A stretch of 64,000 nucleotides of DNA from Corynebacterium simulans. GTDB lineage: Bacteria > Actinomycetota > Actinomycetes > Mycobacteriales > Mycobacteriaceae. The stretch is taken from assembly GCF_001586215.1 (NCBI RefSeq), contig NZ_CP014634.1, positions 2,170,001 through 2,234,000 of the forward strand, in the 5' to 3' direction. Shown piece by piece: positions 17,163 to 26,876 of this stretch; the stretch's first letter is position 1, and every line of letters begins with the position of its first letter. Under the pieces are notes generated by a model. That model was not told where the DNA came from. It saw only the letters and a program-made list of their open reading frames with translations, and made no database searches. Both the position numbers and the translations under genes were made by a program.

Positions 17163-18818
17163 GGATACCAGTGCGTTGATGTCACCCGGAACCTCGTCCG
17201 GGTGAATTGAGCAATAATCCAAGATGAAATAGCCCGCATGCTGCAGGGCAAGGTGGCGCTGCCAGAAATCACCCACGTGTTGCGGGTGGTTGACTGCAAT
17301 GGACTGGATGGAGCGGCGCTCAGAAAGCAGCTCGTACTGCAGGTCGCGGCGAGCGGCCAGGGACTCGTCGGGGGTCGAGAAAAGTAGTGCGCCCAGCAGG
17401 CTGGTGATTGCTTCCTGGCAGCGGACCTGCAGACGGTAATGGTTGGTCAGCTGGGCACGCGGCTTCCATAGCCAGAGCACCAGCAAGGAAAAGACCACCG
17501 ACAGCGCGATCTCACAGATGCGGGAGAAGGCCGTGAACGCCAAGTGATCGGCCGTATGGCCCATGAGCAGCGCCAGCGGCGTGGAGAAGATGACGCAGAT
17601 GGCGTAGTTCTTGACCACGAAGATCTCCGCGCAGAATTGGCAGGCAGCGAGCGCGAGCAGCAGCGTCCAGCTTTCTAATCCGAAGGACGCAATGAGGTAG
17701 AACACGCACACACCGAGCAGCGAGCCCACCATTCGCTGCAATCCGCGGATGGTGCCGGGCACGTGGTCCGGGCCCCACTGCAGAAGAAGCAGCACGGAAA
17801 CTGCGCCCCAGTCCGGGCGGTCTAGGCCCAGTGCAAGGCCCACGAGCGTGGTGGCGATGGCCGCAAGCAGAATCTTTTCTACCGTCACCACCGCATGCGA
17901 GTTGCCCACCGACGCGCGGTAGATGCGGTAGCGCATCGTCGGCTTGGTGTGCGGGATGGCGGTGCGGTTTGGGTCGACGTAGGTCGGGGAGTCAGAAAGC
18001 TCATCCGAGTTGGCAGAGAGATCCAGCGACTGGTTGTGCTGCACGATGCGGTTCTGCGCGGCAAGGGCACGCTCCACGAGGTGGCCTTGTGATGCTTGGA
18101 CGACGCGGCCGCCGCGGACGATACCGGCGTCGGAAAGCGCTTGCCACGTATTCGCCAGCGCCGTCTGTGCCTGATGGTGGCGTGCCAAGACGTCGGTTGT
18201 GGAGTTCTCAAAGGCGGCAGCGGCCTTCTCTAGGGTCGCGACAGTGCGGGTCTCCGGACCGTGCGGGGAATGGAAGCGAGGCAGCATGCCCAGGCAGTAC
18301 GCAGCGATGACACCCGCAACGGACCACGCAGCGACCGCAAAGGGGGTGATGTCGGTGCGCGCGAGCATGGTGGAGCCGCCGCCGACCATCACTACGAAGA
18401 AGGAACCCGGCGGCGGCAGGCGTAGCGCATTCTGCAGGAAGGCGCCGAGCGCGCCAATGGAAATAGCAAAGGCCGCAGACAGCAAAAGCCACCAGTGTCC
18501 GTGGCCCGGGGCGAAGACGAGCTCACCCACCAGCGAACCAACGGTAGCGGCCAAGGTAAGGAGCACGCCCGCAGTGAGAATCACCCAACGGCGGGTGCGA
18601 TAGGGGTGCCCCTCGCCGTAAATGACGGACATCGCGCCCGCGGTGACCAACAGCACGGCGTCGGGGTGGCCGGTGAGGATGGCGAGCGCGCCGGGAATGG
18701 CGATGGCGAGAGCAGCACGCATCGCGCCCGGCCAGCGAGTCACCGAAGAGTTGTAGGCGGTGAAAAGCTCTAGCGGGCGCGGGCGTTGCGGTAGGGGATG
18801 CTCAATCAATTCGCTCAT
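17136..18818 (-). CDS. FUSC-family membrane protein
   Basis: 560 residues with two blocks of membrane helices (about residues 30-180 and 310-445) and cytoplasmic helical regions after each. This is the duplicated layout of the fusaric acid resistance/YccS-type (FUSC) family. The second block contains the family-like stretch LDRPDWGAVSVLLLLQWGPD. Members are linked to aromatic acid efflux or envelope functions; the substrate is unknown. The gene follows the ABC importer genes on the same strand after a 13-nt gap, so it may be co-transcribed. The gap itself contains TAACGT, starting at the upstream stop. Confidence 0.75.
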   Translation of the reverse strand: MSELIEHPLPQRPRPLELFTAYNSSVTRWPGAMRAALAIAIPGALAILTGHPDAVLLVTAGAMSVIYGEGHPYRTRRWVILTAGVLLTLAATVGSLVGELVFAPGHGHWWLLLSAAFAISIGALGAFLQNALRLPPPGSFFVVMVGGGSTMLARTDITPFAVAAWSVAGVIAAYCLGMLPRFHSPHGPETRTVATLEKAAAAFENSTTDVLARHHQAQTALANTWQALSDAGIVRGGRVVQASQGHLVERALAAQNRIVQHNQSLDLSANSDELSDSPTYVDPNRTAIPHTKPTMRYRIYRASVGNSHAVVTVEKILLAAIATTLVGLALGLDRPDWGAVSVLLLLQWGPDHVPGTIRGLQRMVGSLLGVCVFYLIASFGLESWTLLLALAACQFCAEIFVVKNYAICVIFSTPLALLMGHTADHLAFTAFSRICEIALSVVFSLLVLWLWKPRAQLTNHYRLQVRCQEAITSLLGALLFSTPDESLAARRDLQYELLSERRSIQSIAVNHPQHVGDFWQRHLALQHAGYFILDYCSIHPDEVPGDINALVSLARIDFEK

Positions 18819-18831
18819 ATCGCGGCATACG

Positions 18832-20232
18832 TTACCCCTGCGCAGCCTCTAGAAGCGACTTGGTATACGGGTGCTGTGGGGCGGACCATACTCCGCGTTC
18901 GATCAGCTCACCATGGTGGATGACAGTCAGACTGGAACACACTTGCTTGACCACACCCAGATCATGCGAGATGAACACCAGCGTTAGGCCGTAGCTTTCA
19001 ACGAGCTTCCCAAGCAGCTCGAGGACCTGGGCGCGCACGGAGACGTCGAGGGCGGAGACCGCTTCGTCGGCGAGGAGGATGTCCGGGTTGCCGATGACCG
19101 CGCGGGCAATCGAGATGCGCTGGCGCTGGCCGCCGGAGAACTCGTGGGGGAAGCGGTCCAAGGCATCCTCGTCGATGCCGACCTCCGCCAAGATTTTCGC
19201 AATCTCGGCACGCGTGACCTGTGTGGGCGAGCCCTCAGCCACGATCTTCCAGATCGGCATGCGCGGATTGAGGGAACCTTGCGGGTCCTGGAATACCATC
19301 TGCACGCGGCCTTCCACCTTCACGGACCCGGAGGTCGGCTGCTCAAGGCCGGTGATGAGCTTGAGCAACGTCGTCTTACCGGAGCCGGAGCTGCCGACGA
19401 CGCCGATGCGCTCGCCCTTGCGTACTTCGAGGGAGACGTCGGAAAGCGCAGTAGTGGAGCCGTAAGCCTTGGTGACGTGGTCGAGGGAAATGACAACCTC
19501 GCCGAGCTTCGGCTCAGTGGCGGCCGGCTTGGACTGGGAGGCCGCGATGAGGTGCTTGGTGTACGGGTGCTGGGGGTTGTCCAGCGCCGCGCCGGATTCG
19601 ACGATCTGGCCGTCCTGCATGACCAACGTCTCAGGGCACATGCGGCGGATGACGCGTAGGTCATGGCTGATGAACAGCAGCGCGGTGTTGTGACGCTGGG
19701 TCAGTTCCATGATGAGGTCCAGGATGCCGTCTTGCGTGGTGGCATCGAGGGCCGTGGTGGGCTCGTCGCAGATGAGCAGCTTGGGGTTGCGGGCCATGGC
19801 CATGGCAATCATTACGCGCTGGCGCTGGCCGCCGGAAAGCTCGTGCGGGAAACGCGAGGCAAGGGCCGGATCGAGGCCTACCTCGTTGAGCGCCTCAGCA
19901 GACGCGCCGGCGTAGCGCAGCTGCTTGCTCACGCGCATGAGCGGATCAAGCGCGCTCATCGGCTCCTGGAAGACCATCGCCATGTCGGCGCCGCGCAGCT
20001 TGCGCACCTGGCGGTCGCGCAGGCCCACGAGCTCGCGTCCGCCAAGCTCGATGGAACCCTCAGCGTGGAGGTTCTTTGGCAGTAAGCCCATGATGGACAG
20101 CGCGGTTAGGGACTTGCCGGAGCCGGACTCACCGATAATGCCGAGGCTCTCGCCGGCATCCAAGGAAAAGTTCAAAGGGCCGACGAGCGTTTTATCGCCG
20201 TTATGGATGCGAAGGTCGGTGACGGTAATCAT
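18832..20232 (-). CDS. Dipeptide-type ABC importer, fused double ATPase
   Basis: 466 residues holding two complete ABC ATPase domains, equivalent to DppD plus DppF in one chain. Walker A motifs are GESGSGKS near residue 35 and GSSGSGKT in the second half. Signatures are LSGGQRQR and FSGGQRQR, and Walker B motifs are [12 protein letters not shown] and [12 protein letters not shown]. The first half also has the oligopeptide-type GLLPKNL after Walker A. Its start overlaps the preceding permease stop (ATGA). It powers import by the two permeases and lipoprotein encoded upstream. Confidence 0.92.
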   Translation of the reverse strand: MITVTDLRIHNGDKTLVGPLNFSLDAGESLGIIGESGSGKSLTALSIMGLLPKNLHAEGSIELGGRELVGLRDRQVRKLRGADMAMVFQEPMSALDPLMRVSKQLRYAGASAEALNEVGLDPALASRFPHELSGGQRQRVMIAMAMARNPKLLICDEPTTALDATTQDGILDLIMELTQRHNTALLFISHDLRVIRRMCPETLVMQDGQIVESGAALDNPQHPYTKHLIAASQSKPAATEPKLGEVVISLDHVTKAYGSTTALSDVSLEVRKGERIGVVGSSGSGKTTLLKLITGLEQPTSGSVKVEGRVQMVFQDPQGSLNPRMPIWKIVAEGSPTQVTRAEIAKILAEVGIDEDALDRFPHEFSGGQRQRISIARAVIGNPDILLADEAVSALDVSVRAQVLELLGKLVESYGLTLVFISHDLGVVKQVCSSLTVIHHGELIERGVWSAPQHPYTKSLLEAAQG

Positions 20233-21032
20233 CGCTTGCCTCCTTTCAGGCGGGGATCGAGGATGTCGCGCAGGGCGTCGCCAAGCAGGTTAAAGCCCAG
20301 CACCGTGGCGGCGATGGCAAGGCCCGGCCAGAAGGCCTGCATGGGATGGCTGGCCAGCAGGGACTGGGAATCTTGCAGCATGCGGCCCCACGACGCGGTG
20401 GGCGGGGTGGTGCCGAGACCCAGGTAGGAAAGGCCGGCCTCGGCGAGGATCGCGAGTGCGAAGTAGACGGAGGACTGCACGATGATAAGCGGGGCGATGT
20501 TAGGCAGGATATGGCGCACCGCGATGGTGGGCGCTGGAACTTTGGACACGCGCGCCGAGGCGATGAAGTCCTGCGTGACCACCTGCAGGGTGCCAGAGCG
20601 TGCCACGCGGGCGAAGGAAGGGATTCCCGCGATGCCGATGGCGATCATGGCCGAAATCGTCGACGGACCCCATACCGCGCCGGCGATGATGGCCAGCAGC
20701 AAGGCAGGGAAAGCCAGCAGCAGATCGGAGCCACGCATGATGAGGGAGTCGAGGATGCTATTGCGGCGCATGCCCGCCACCACACCGAGCGGAACGCCGA
20801 CGAGCGCGGCAATGCCGACGGCGATGACGCCCACGAAGAGCGTGATGCGTGCGCCGACCATCAGGCGTGAGGCGATGTCGCGACCAAAGCGATCGGCGCC
20901 GAGGAGATGCTCAGCGGAGCTGCCCGCCAGCAAATCGGGCGAGGCGATGTTCGGGGCATAAGGCGTCCAGAAAAGGGAGACCGCCGCGAGGAGGGCGGTG
21001 ATACCGACGAGAACGAAACCCAACTTCTTCAT
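20229..21032 (-). CDS. Dipeptide-type ABC importer permease, DppC-like
   Basis: 267 residues, with one N-terminal helix and about five more. LLGADRFGRDIASRLMVGAR is the typical DppC entry sequence, and the ATPase-contact (EAA) loop is IASARVSKVPAPTIAVRHILPN. The frame is open a further 190 codons upstream, but that part is antisense-like, Gly/Pro/His-rich noise over the partner permease gene. The ATG at 21032 overlaps the upstream stop by 4 bp. Confidence 0.92.
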   Translation of the reverse strand: MKKLGFVLVGITALLAAVSLFWTPYAPNIASPDLLAGSSAEHLLGADRFGRDIASRLMVGARITLFVGVIAVGIAALVGVPLGVVAGMRRNSILDSLIMRGSDLLLAFPALLLAIIAGAVWGPSTISAMIAIGIAGIPSFARVARSGTLQVVTQDFIASARVSKVPAPTIAVRHILPNIAPLIIVQSSVYFALAILAEAGLSYLGLGTTPPTASWGRMLQDSQSLLASHPMQAFWPGLAIAATVLGFNLLGDALRDILDPRLKGGKR

Positions 21033-21958
21033 CGCTTCTCCTTCAAACGCGGATCGATTACGCGGTAGGCCAAGTCGGTGGCCAAGTTGATGGCCAATGT
21101 GAAAAAGACCAACAGCATAACCAGGGTCTGCACGGTGGTGAGATCGCGGTTGGACACGGCGTCGAGAAGCATGCTGCCCAGGCCCGGAATGACGAAGACG
21201 GACTCGATGACCACCGCACCCACAATCAGCGTGGTCAGCTGCAGGCCCGTGACCGTGAGCACCGGCAGGGCCGCATTGCGCAGGCCGTGGCGGCGCAGCG
21301 CCTCCGCGTGGGATAGACCCAGCGCGCGGGCGGTGCGGATGTAATCCTGGTCCATCACATCCACGATGGAGGAGCGCACGTAGCGGGTGAGCATCGCACC
21401 CTGCACCAAGGCCAGGGAGATCACTGGCATGATGAGGCGGGCGATAAAGCCACCGAAGTCCTGGTCCGGCGGAATCCAGCCATTGGCCGGCAGCCAACCC
21501 AGCCGCACCGCGAAGAAGGCCACCATGATGATGCCCACGAGGAAGCTTGGGATCGCGATGCCAATCTGGGTCAGTGCCGAGACGAACGTGTTGCCCGTGC
21601 GCGCCAGCCACATGCCAATCGGCACGGCGCCGGCGAGGGCCAAGAGGATCGCCAGCCCCACCAAGATCAGCGAGACCTGCGCGCGGTCAACCACCAGCGG
21701 AGTGATGTCCTGTTGGGAGGCCAGGGAGGTGCCGAAGTTGCCGCTGAGCAGGCCGCCGACCCAATCGAAGTACTGCGTCAAAAGCGGGCGGTCGAGGCCC
21801 AAGGCGGTGGTCAGCTCGGCGACGGCGTCGTCAGTGGCGTTAACGCCCAGTGCCACGCGCGCCGGGTTGCCCGGGACTGCGCGCATGAGCAGGAAGATGG
21901 CGATGGAGGCGGCGAACAAGGTCACCACGAACTTGGTGAGAGCCTTGAGATAGGTCAC
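21029..21958 (-). CDS. Dipeptide-type ABC importer permease, DppB-like
   Basis: 309 residues with six predicted helices. The N-terminal RAVPGNPARVALG and the EAA loop YIRTARALGLSHAEALRRHGLRNAALP are characteristic of DppB/OppB; the end is VIDPRLKEKR. Start and stop both overlap neighbours by 4 bp, showing a tightly packed operon. Confidence 0.93.
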   Translation of the reverse strand: MTYLKALTKFVVTLFAASIAIFLLMRAVPGNPARVALGVNATDDAVAELTTALGLDRPLLTQYFDWVGGLLSGNFGTSLASQQDITPLVVDRAQVSLILVGLAILLALAGAVPIGMWLARTGNTFVSALTQIGIAIPSFLVGIIMVAFFAVRLGWLPANGWIPPDQDFGGFIARLIMPVISLALVQGAMLTRYVRSSIVDVMDQDYIRTARALGLSHAEALRRHGLRNAALPVLTVTGLQLTTLIVGAVVIESVFVIPGLGSMLLDAVSNRDLTTVQTLVMLLVFFTLAINLATDLAYRVIDPRLKEKR

Positions 21959-23439
21959 GGTGCCTCCTTGAGATCTGCCAGCTCGATGGCGTCGGTTACC
22001 TGGTTCGGGTTCAGGCCCTCGATGCCATCGCGGTAGAGGACGATGTTGGGCATGTTCATCAGCGTCAGCGCACCGGCATCGGCCATGATTTGGTTCACGG
22101 CCTTTTCCATGCCCGCGGCGTATTTGCTCTCCGGGGCGGAATCCGCAGCGGAAAGCAGGTCGCGGGTCTTCTGCGAGTCATAGCCCAGGTAATAGTCCGG
22201 GTTGCCGAAGAGCGTCGGAATATCGCGCGGCTCCACGTGGGAGACCAGGGACATTTGGTAATCCTTCGCGCCCATGACTTGGCCCAGCCAGACGGCGGGG
22301 AACTCGGCGGATTCGAGGGTGACGTCGAAGCCGACCTCAGTTAGCTGCGAGTATAAAAGCTCAGAGACGCGTTGGGCATAGGGCAGGGTCGGCGCGGTAA
22401 TCGTGATGTGCGCGCCCTCGGCGCCGGCTTCTTGCAAAAGCTCTTTCGCGCGCTGCGGGGAGTAAGGGTAATAGTCCTTCTCGTTGAACCATGGGTCGGT
22501 AGGAGGTACGGGCGCGCCGCCGGTGTCCTTGGCCAGGCCGTCCCACAGAATCTGATTCGCGGCCTTGCGGTCGACGGCATAGGCCACGGCGCGGCGCACG
22601 CGTGGGTCGTCGAAAGGCGCGGCGTTGTTGTTCATGGAAAGCAGCACCTCGCCGTTGGTGGTGCCCACGGCGGTGCGGATTCCCTCGCCCAAGTTATCGA
22701 GCAGCTCTGGGGTCTGCATCGCCCAAACCACGTCGACGCCGCCGGACTTTAGGGAATTGACCGAAGAGATTGCATCGGGGAAGTACTGGATGGTCACCTG
22801 CTCTTTTGGCACCTTGCCCCAGTAATTCTGGTGCGGGCGCAGGGAGATGTATTCACCGGGCGCAAATCCGGCAAGCTCAAAGGGGCCCGTACCCACGGGC
22901 TGGGTGGCTAAATCCATGGCGTTTGGCGTCATCATCGCACCGATTGCCGTGCCCATGGACCACAGCCAGCTATTCGAGTGTTTCTTCAGCTTTACCTGCA
23001 GCGTGTATTTGTCCAGCGCCTTGGCGCTTTCTACTACCTCCATCTGCTTGGAGATGCCGTTGGTCCACTTTTCCTTCACGTTGTTGATGGAATAAGCAGC
23101 GGTCTCGGCGGTGAATTCGTCGCCGTTGCTAAATTGCACACCATGGCGCAGGTGGAAGGTATAGGTGGTGTCTTTTGCATCCCAGCTTTCGGCGAGGCCT
23201 GGCACAATCTCGTCGCCTTCGATGCGTACGAGGGTTTCGTAGACGTTGCTCATGAGTGCGGCGGGGATGGCAGCTCCACCGACGTTGGTGAAATCGAGAG
23301 AGGTAGCAGCGCCGGTTGCGGCAATGGTCAGCGAATCACTGGCGGTGGGTTTGACCGCCGTGTGTCCGGCTGAGCACGCGCTTAGCGACGCCCCGAGAAC
23401 CAGCGCGCTCGCTGCACGCGCTAGGTGTACTTTCTTCAT
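21955..23439 (-). CDS. ABC importer substrate-binding lipoprotein (SBP_bac_5)
   Basis: 494 residues. A signal peptide ends in the lipobox LSACSAG, so it is a lipid-anchored extracellular protein. Family segments are VYETLVRIEGDEIVPGLAESW, TYTFHLRHGVQFSNGDEF and RRAVAYAVDRKAANQILWDG, typical of peptide/nickel-binding proteins. The ligand could be peptides, nickel chelates or opines and is not deducible. It has its own probable leaderless promoter after the GntR gene. Confidence 0.92.
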   Translation of the reverse strand: MKKVHLARAASALVLGASLSACSAGHTAVKPTASDSLTIAATGAATSLDFTNVGGAAIPAALMSNVYETLVRIEGDEIVPGLAESWDAKDTTYTFHLRHGVQFSNGDEFTAETAAYSINNVKEKWTNGISKQMEVVESAKALDKYTLQVKLKKHSNSWLWSMGTAIGAMMTPNAMDLATQPVGTGPFELAGFAPGEYISLRPHQNYWGKVPKEQVTIQYFPDAISSVNSLKSGGVDVVWAMQTPELLDNLGEGIRTAVGTTNGEVLLSMNNNAAPFDDPRVRRAVAYAVDRKAANQILWDGLAKDTGGAPVPPTDPWFNEKDYYPYSPQRAKELLQEAGAEGAHITITAPTLPYAQRVSELLYSQLTEVGFDVTLESAEFPAVWLGQVMGAKDYQMSLVSHVEPRDIPTLFGNPDYYLGYDSQKTRDLLSAADSAPESKYAAGMEKAVNQIMADAGALTLMNMPNIVLYRDGIEGLNPNQVTDAIELADLKEAP

Positions 23440-23445
23440 GTAAGC

Positions 23446-23451
23446 AGGTTA
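23446..23451 (-). promoter_or_regulatory. Predicted -10 element of the importer operon
   Basis: Minus-strand TAACCT lies 6 nt before the lipoprotein ATG, within the 53-nt gap after the GntR gene. The spacing fits a leaderless transcript. Confidence 0.45.
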
Positions 23452-23492
23452 AGCGTTTCGGCTCGGTTAAGCGAATGTCCCTCGGGGGAGGG

Positions 23493-24245
23493 TTAGTCAG
23501 TAAGGATGACCTCAAGTGGGGAAGTAGTGCCGCGGACGTTGGTAATGCCGACCTTCATGCGATCCGCGCGCAGGAGATTGGTGGTGTACTCCACGGGGCG
23601 GCCAGCGTGATCGGAAAGCTCAATGTGGATGCGCCACAGCGGAGTGCCAGGCTCGCAGCTAAGGGCTGCTGCGTCCTCTTCGGAGGCGCAGGTAAGAGTC
23701 AGCTCGCGGTGCGCGTTATCGAATTCGACGCCTTGGGCCATCAGATGATTGTGGATGGAGCCGGAATCGGCATCGAAGTCCAAAATGTGCTTGCCCACGT
23801 GCAGCGGGAAATACATACGCTCGATGGCAACCGGCTCGCCGTCGATGCTGCGGATGCGGTGTACAAACACCACCTGTTCGTCCTCGCTGATGCGCAGGTA
23901 GCTTGCCGCCTCCTTGGGGGCAGGGCGGCGGGCGGTCCACAGGGTCTTTTGCCCAACGTTGTATCCGCGGCCGCTCAGCCAGTTGGTGATGGAGCAGATC
24001 GCGTCGAAGTTCTCCGCGGTGAAGCTGCCTAACACCACGGAGCGACGTCCGCGGCCGGAGCTTACTAAGCCTTCGGCGCGCAGGCTCGCAATGGCCTGGC
24101 GCACTGGGCCGCGGGAGGAGTTGAACTTCTCGCACAGTTCCGCCTCGCTGGGAAGAAAGTCACCCGCCTTGATGCTCTCGTCCTTAATGAGGCCGCGTAG
24201 ATAGTCCGCGATCTTCTTGTGCTGCTGCACCCCGCGTGGTGGCAT
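23493..24245 (-). CDS. GntR-family regulator with UTRA ligand domain (HutC type)
   Basis: 250 residues. The N-terminal winged helix is YLRGLIKDESIKAGDFLPSE, AELCEKFNSSRGPVRQAIAS, LRAEGLVSSGRGRRSVV. The C-terminal UTRA domain includes DEQVVFVHRIRSIDGEPVAI and ERMYFPLHVG. It lies directly upstream of, and in the same direction as, the peptide-type ABC importer and probably represses it when ligand is absent. The start codon has a very strong ribosome-binding site (AAGGAGG). Confidence 0.9.
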   Translation of the reverse strand: MPPRGVQQHKKIADYLRGLIKDESIKAGDFLPSEAELCEKFNSSRGPVRQAIASLRAEGLVSSGRGRRSVVLGSFTAENFDAICSITNWLSGRGYNVGQKTLWTARRPAPKEAASYLRISEDEQVVFVHRIRSIDGEPVAIERMYFPLHVGKHILDFDADSGSIHNHLMAQGVEFDNAHRELTLTCASEEDAAALSCEPGTPLWRIHIELSDHAGRPVEYTTNLLRADRMKVGITNVRGTTSPLEVILTD

Positions 24246-24270
24246 GCCTCCTCCTTACGTAGCGAAAATA

Positions 24271-24281
24271 TTGGAAGCCAA
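24271..24281. promoter_or_regulatory. Short inverted repeat upstream of the GntR gene
   Basis: TTGG-AAG-CCAA lies 26 nt before the GntR start in an A+T-rich stretch. It could be an autoregulatory operator, though it is short. Confidence 0.3.
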
Positions 24282-24307
24282 ATAATGGAAATGCTAATCA
24301 AGTTAAA

Positions 24308-24328
24308 TCGAGCGTCTTAATCGCTCGA
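24308..24328 (-). terminator. Probable terminator of the flavin monooxygenase gene
   Basis: On the minus strand the perfect 7-bp arms TCGAGCG and CGCTCGA enclose a 7-nt loop and are followed by TTTAACTTGATT. It lies 47 nt after the LLM gene stop. The T tract is interrupted. Confidence 0.5.
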
Positions 24329-24375
24329 GACTAGAATATGCACAAGTTTTTAGGGGGTGTTTGGTGGGGGTATTT

Positions 24376-25368
24376 CTAGCCGAGTTCCCATGCATCCGCG
24401 AGCAGGTTCATGTTCTGCAGGAGGTTGTCATGACCGGTGGATTGCAGCGAGATCATCAGCTCGTCAGCTTGGGCTAGCTCCTGGAAGTCTGCGAGGTAGT
24501 CGCGCACGTGGTCGGTGGTGCCCACGGCGCTGTATTTCATCATGCCGAGAATCTGCGCGCCCTGGTGGGAGTTCTTGATCTGTTCGACTTGCTGATCCGT
24601 TAGATACTTGCCGCGGCCGGCGAAGGCCTTGACGCGGTTGAAGCACACTTTTTCATACTCGGCGTCGGCAGCCTCCTTGGTATCGGCGGCGGTGACGTTG
24701 ACGCCTGCGATGACATAGGGCTCGCTGAGCGCCTCGGAGGGCTGGAAGTTATTGCGGTAATAGGCCGTGGCCTGGCGCAGGTGCGTGGGCGCGAAGTGGG
24801 AGGCGAAGGCATAGGGCAGGCCGTACTTGGCGGCCAGCGATGCTCCGAACATGGAAGAGCCCAAGATGTACAGCGGCACGTGGGTGTTTACGCCGGGAAT
24901 GGCCTGCACGCCCGGGACCAAGGACTTGCCGGAGAAGTAGCCCTGCAGCTCTTTAACGTCTTCGGGGAAGCGCTCTGCTGCGTGGGCGTCGCGGCGCAGT
25001 GCGCGGCCCAGGGTGTGCATGTCTGTGCCAGGCGCGCGGCCCAAGCCGAGATCGATGCGGTTGGGGTAGAGCTCGGCCAGGGTGCCGAACTGCTCGGCCA
25101 CGACGTAGGGGGCGTGGTTGGGTAGCATCACGCCGCCGGCGCCAAGACGGATGGTGTTGGTCTTGGCGCCGATGTGGGAAATGAGCACCGCGGGCGACGA
25201 GGAAGTGATCGTCGGCATGTTGTGGTGCTCGGTGTACCAGATGCGGGAGTAGCCGGCCTTCTCTGCAACTTGTGCAAGCTCGACGGAGCGAGCCATCGAT
25301 TCTGCGGCGGTCTCGCCCTCGTAGATGGTGCAGAAGTCAAGCAGGGAAAGCTTTGCGCGGTTGGTCAC
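24376..25368 (-). CDS. LLM-class (luciferase-like) flavin-dependent monooxygenase
   Basis: 330 residues, group 1 luciferase-like fold. Seen are YSRIWYTEHHNMPTITSSSP (the W-x-x-E-H-H motif), IRLGAGGVMLPNHAPYVVAE, and LYPNRIDLGLGRAPGTD. The C-terminus has ADELMISLQSTGHDN. Such enzymes use reduced FMN and oxygen on an unknown substrate, often a sulfur compound or alkanal. It follows aecD and brnQ on the same strand, an arrangement I recall from Corynebacterium glutamicum. The start is GTG with AAGGA at suitable distance. Confidence 0.85.
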   Translation of the reverse strand: MTNRAKLSLLDFCTIYEGETAAESMARSVELAQVAEKAGYSRIWYTEHHNMPTITSSSPAVLISHIGAKTNTIRLGAGGVMLPNHAPYVVAEQFGTLAELYPNRIDLGLGRAPGTDMHTLGRALRRDAHAAERFPEDVKELQGYFSGKSLVPGVQAIPGVNTHVPLYILGSSMFGASLAAKYGLPYAFASHFAPTHLRQATAYYRNNFQPSEALSEPYVIAGVNVTAADTKEAADAEYEKVCFNRVKAFAGRGKYLTDQQVEQIKNSHQGAQILGMMKYSAVGTTDHVRDYLADFQELAQADELMISLQSTGHDNLLQNMNLLADAWELG

Positions 25369-25438
25369 TAATAGTCCTTAAGTTGCAGGTTGAAGTTGCA
25401 GGTTGGAAAGTGCTCTTATTTCCAACGCTACGCCCGGA

Positions 25439-26788
25439 CTATTTATTTCGCTGTGCGAAGTCGATGCCCATGCCGATGAGGGCTGCAATCGCCGTCGGCG
25501 CGAACCAGCCAAGGCCTACGGCCTGGCCCGGTGAGACGTCCAGCAGCGGCTGGATGCCTGCGAGCCAGCCCTGGCCCGCCAGGACGGACAGCGCAGACCA
25601 GATGACCGAGGTCCACAGCGCGAGCAGGAAGGCCCAACGGAAGCGCACGGCATTCTTGACCACTGGCTGCAGCAGCGTCAGTGCAATCAGGGTGATGGCC
25701 GGCGGGTACAGGAAGGTGATGAATGGAACTGCGATGGCCAGGACGGTCTCCAAGCCCTGGAAAGCAAAGGCGATGGACAGCAGGGTAAAGAGCACGGCCC
25801 AGAAATGGTAGGTGGTCTTTGGAACCAGCTGCACGAAGAACTCAGAGGTGGCGACGATAAGGCCGACCGCGGTGGTCATGCACGCCAGGATGACGATGGC
25901 GGAGAAGACTGCCTGGCCGATGTCGCCCATGGTGGAATTCGCGGCGTCGGCAAGCAGGGTGGCGCCGGATTCATAGCTCTGACCGTTCGGGATGGTCTGG
26001 CCGATCCAGCCCAGGCCGAGGTAGATGGCGGCCAGCAGGCCGCCGGCGATAACGGCGGCGGTGATGGTGCCGGAAACCACCGGCTTGCCTTCCTTGAAGC
26101 CCTTGGACTTCAGGGAAGTGACGATGACGATGGAAAAGGCCAGGCCAGCGATGGCGTCCATGGTGTTATAGCCTTCGAAGAGGCCAGTGACCATGGCGGA
26201 AGAAGTGTAGTCCTCCGAAGGGGTGGCCGGGACGCGTTCGGCGCCGAAAGAGGCCAGGGTGATCAGGACGAAGAGCAAGATAACCAGCGCTGGGGTCAGG
26301 AACTTGCCCAGGGTGTCGATGATGCTATTTGGCTTCCACGACAAGACGAGTGCCACGAGGAAGAAGATGATGTTGTAGGTGACGTTGGCGCCGAAGCCTT
26401 CCCAGCCGAACAGCGGGGTGATGGCGGTTTCCATGGAAACTGCGCCGGTGCGTGGCAGCGCGTAGAAAGCACCGATGGCCAGGTAAGCCATGGCGGAGAA
26501 TACGATGCCGAAGAATTTGCCGCCGTGGTTTCCGATATCGCGCACGGACTGACCGGAGATGGACACAGCGACGACCGCCAGGACCGGCAGCAGCACGCCG
26601 GCCGCCAAAAAGCCCAGGATGGCCGGCCAGAAGTTGGTGCCGGAGGCTACGCCGACCATGGGTGGGAAGATAAGGTTGCCGGCGCCGAAGAACATCGAAA
26701 AGAGCATCAGCGAGGCCACCACGATGGTGGTGACGGAGCCGCCCTTTTTGCCGGTCGGAGTCGCAGGTGTTTGTGTTTGTGTTGTCAT
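25439..26788 (-). CDS. brnQ: Branched-chain amino acid uptake carrier BrnQ
   Basis: 449 residues with about twelve membrane helices. The N-terminal core SLMLFSMFFGAGNLIFPPMVG is the LIVCS-family signature. It is a cation-coupled importer of isoleucine, leucine and valine. The ATG at 26788 has GAGGGAAG just upstream and is preferred to the in-frame ATG at 26830, whose 14 extra residues are not family-like. In C. glutamicum brnQ follows aecD, as here. A+T-rich TATAAC/TATTAT hexamers in the 88-nt gap may form an internal promoter. Confidence 0.93.
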   Translation of the reverse strand: MTTQTQTPATPTGKKGGSVTTIVVASLMLFSMFFGAGNLIFPPMVGVASGTNFWPAILGFLAAGVLLPVLAVVAVSISGQSVRDIGNHGGKFFGIVFSAMAYLAIGAFYALPRTGAVSMETAITPLFGWEGFGANVTYNIIFFLVALVLSWKPNSIIDTLGKFLTPALVILLFVLITLASFGAERVPATPSEDYTSSAMVTGLFEGYNTMDAIAGLAFSIVIVTSLKSKGFKEGKPVVSGTITAAVIAGGLLAAIYLGLGWIGQTIPNGQSYESGATLLADAANSTMGDIGQAVFSAIVILACMTTAVGLIVATSEFFVQLVPKTTYHFWAVLFTLLSIAFAFQGLETVLAIAVPFITFLYPPAITLIALTLLQPVVKNAVRFRWAFLLALWTSVIWSALSVLAGQGWLAGIQPLLDVSPGQAVGLGWFAPTAIAALIGMGIDFAQRNK

Positions 26789-26876
26789 ATCTTCCCTCTG
26801 GTTTCCCACTATTTGGGATAACTGTCTCATAATACGTTATACGGTGGAGGGAAGTCTGGCAAATTTCTAATTGCTA

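Noticed and set aside
20229-21611. Long N-terminal extension of the DppC-like permease
   Set aside because: The extra 190 codons overlap the DppB-like gene in another frame and give Gly/His/Arg-rich sequence. The ATG at 21032 gives a normal-length permease and an ATGA overlap.
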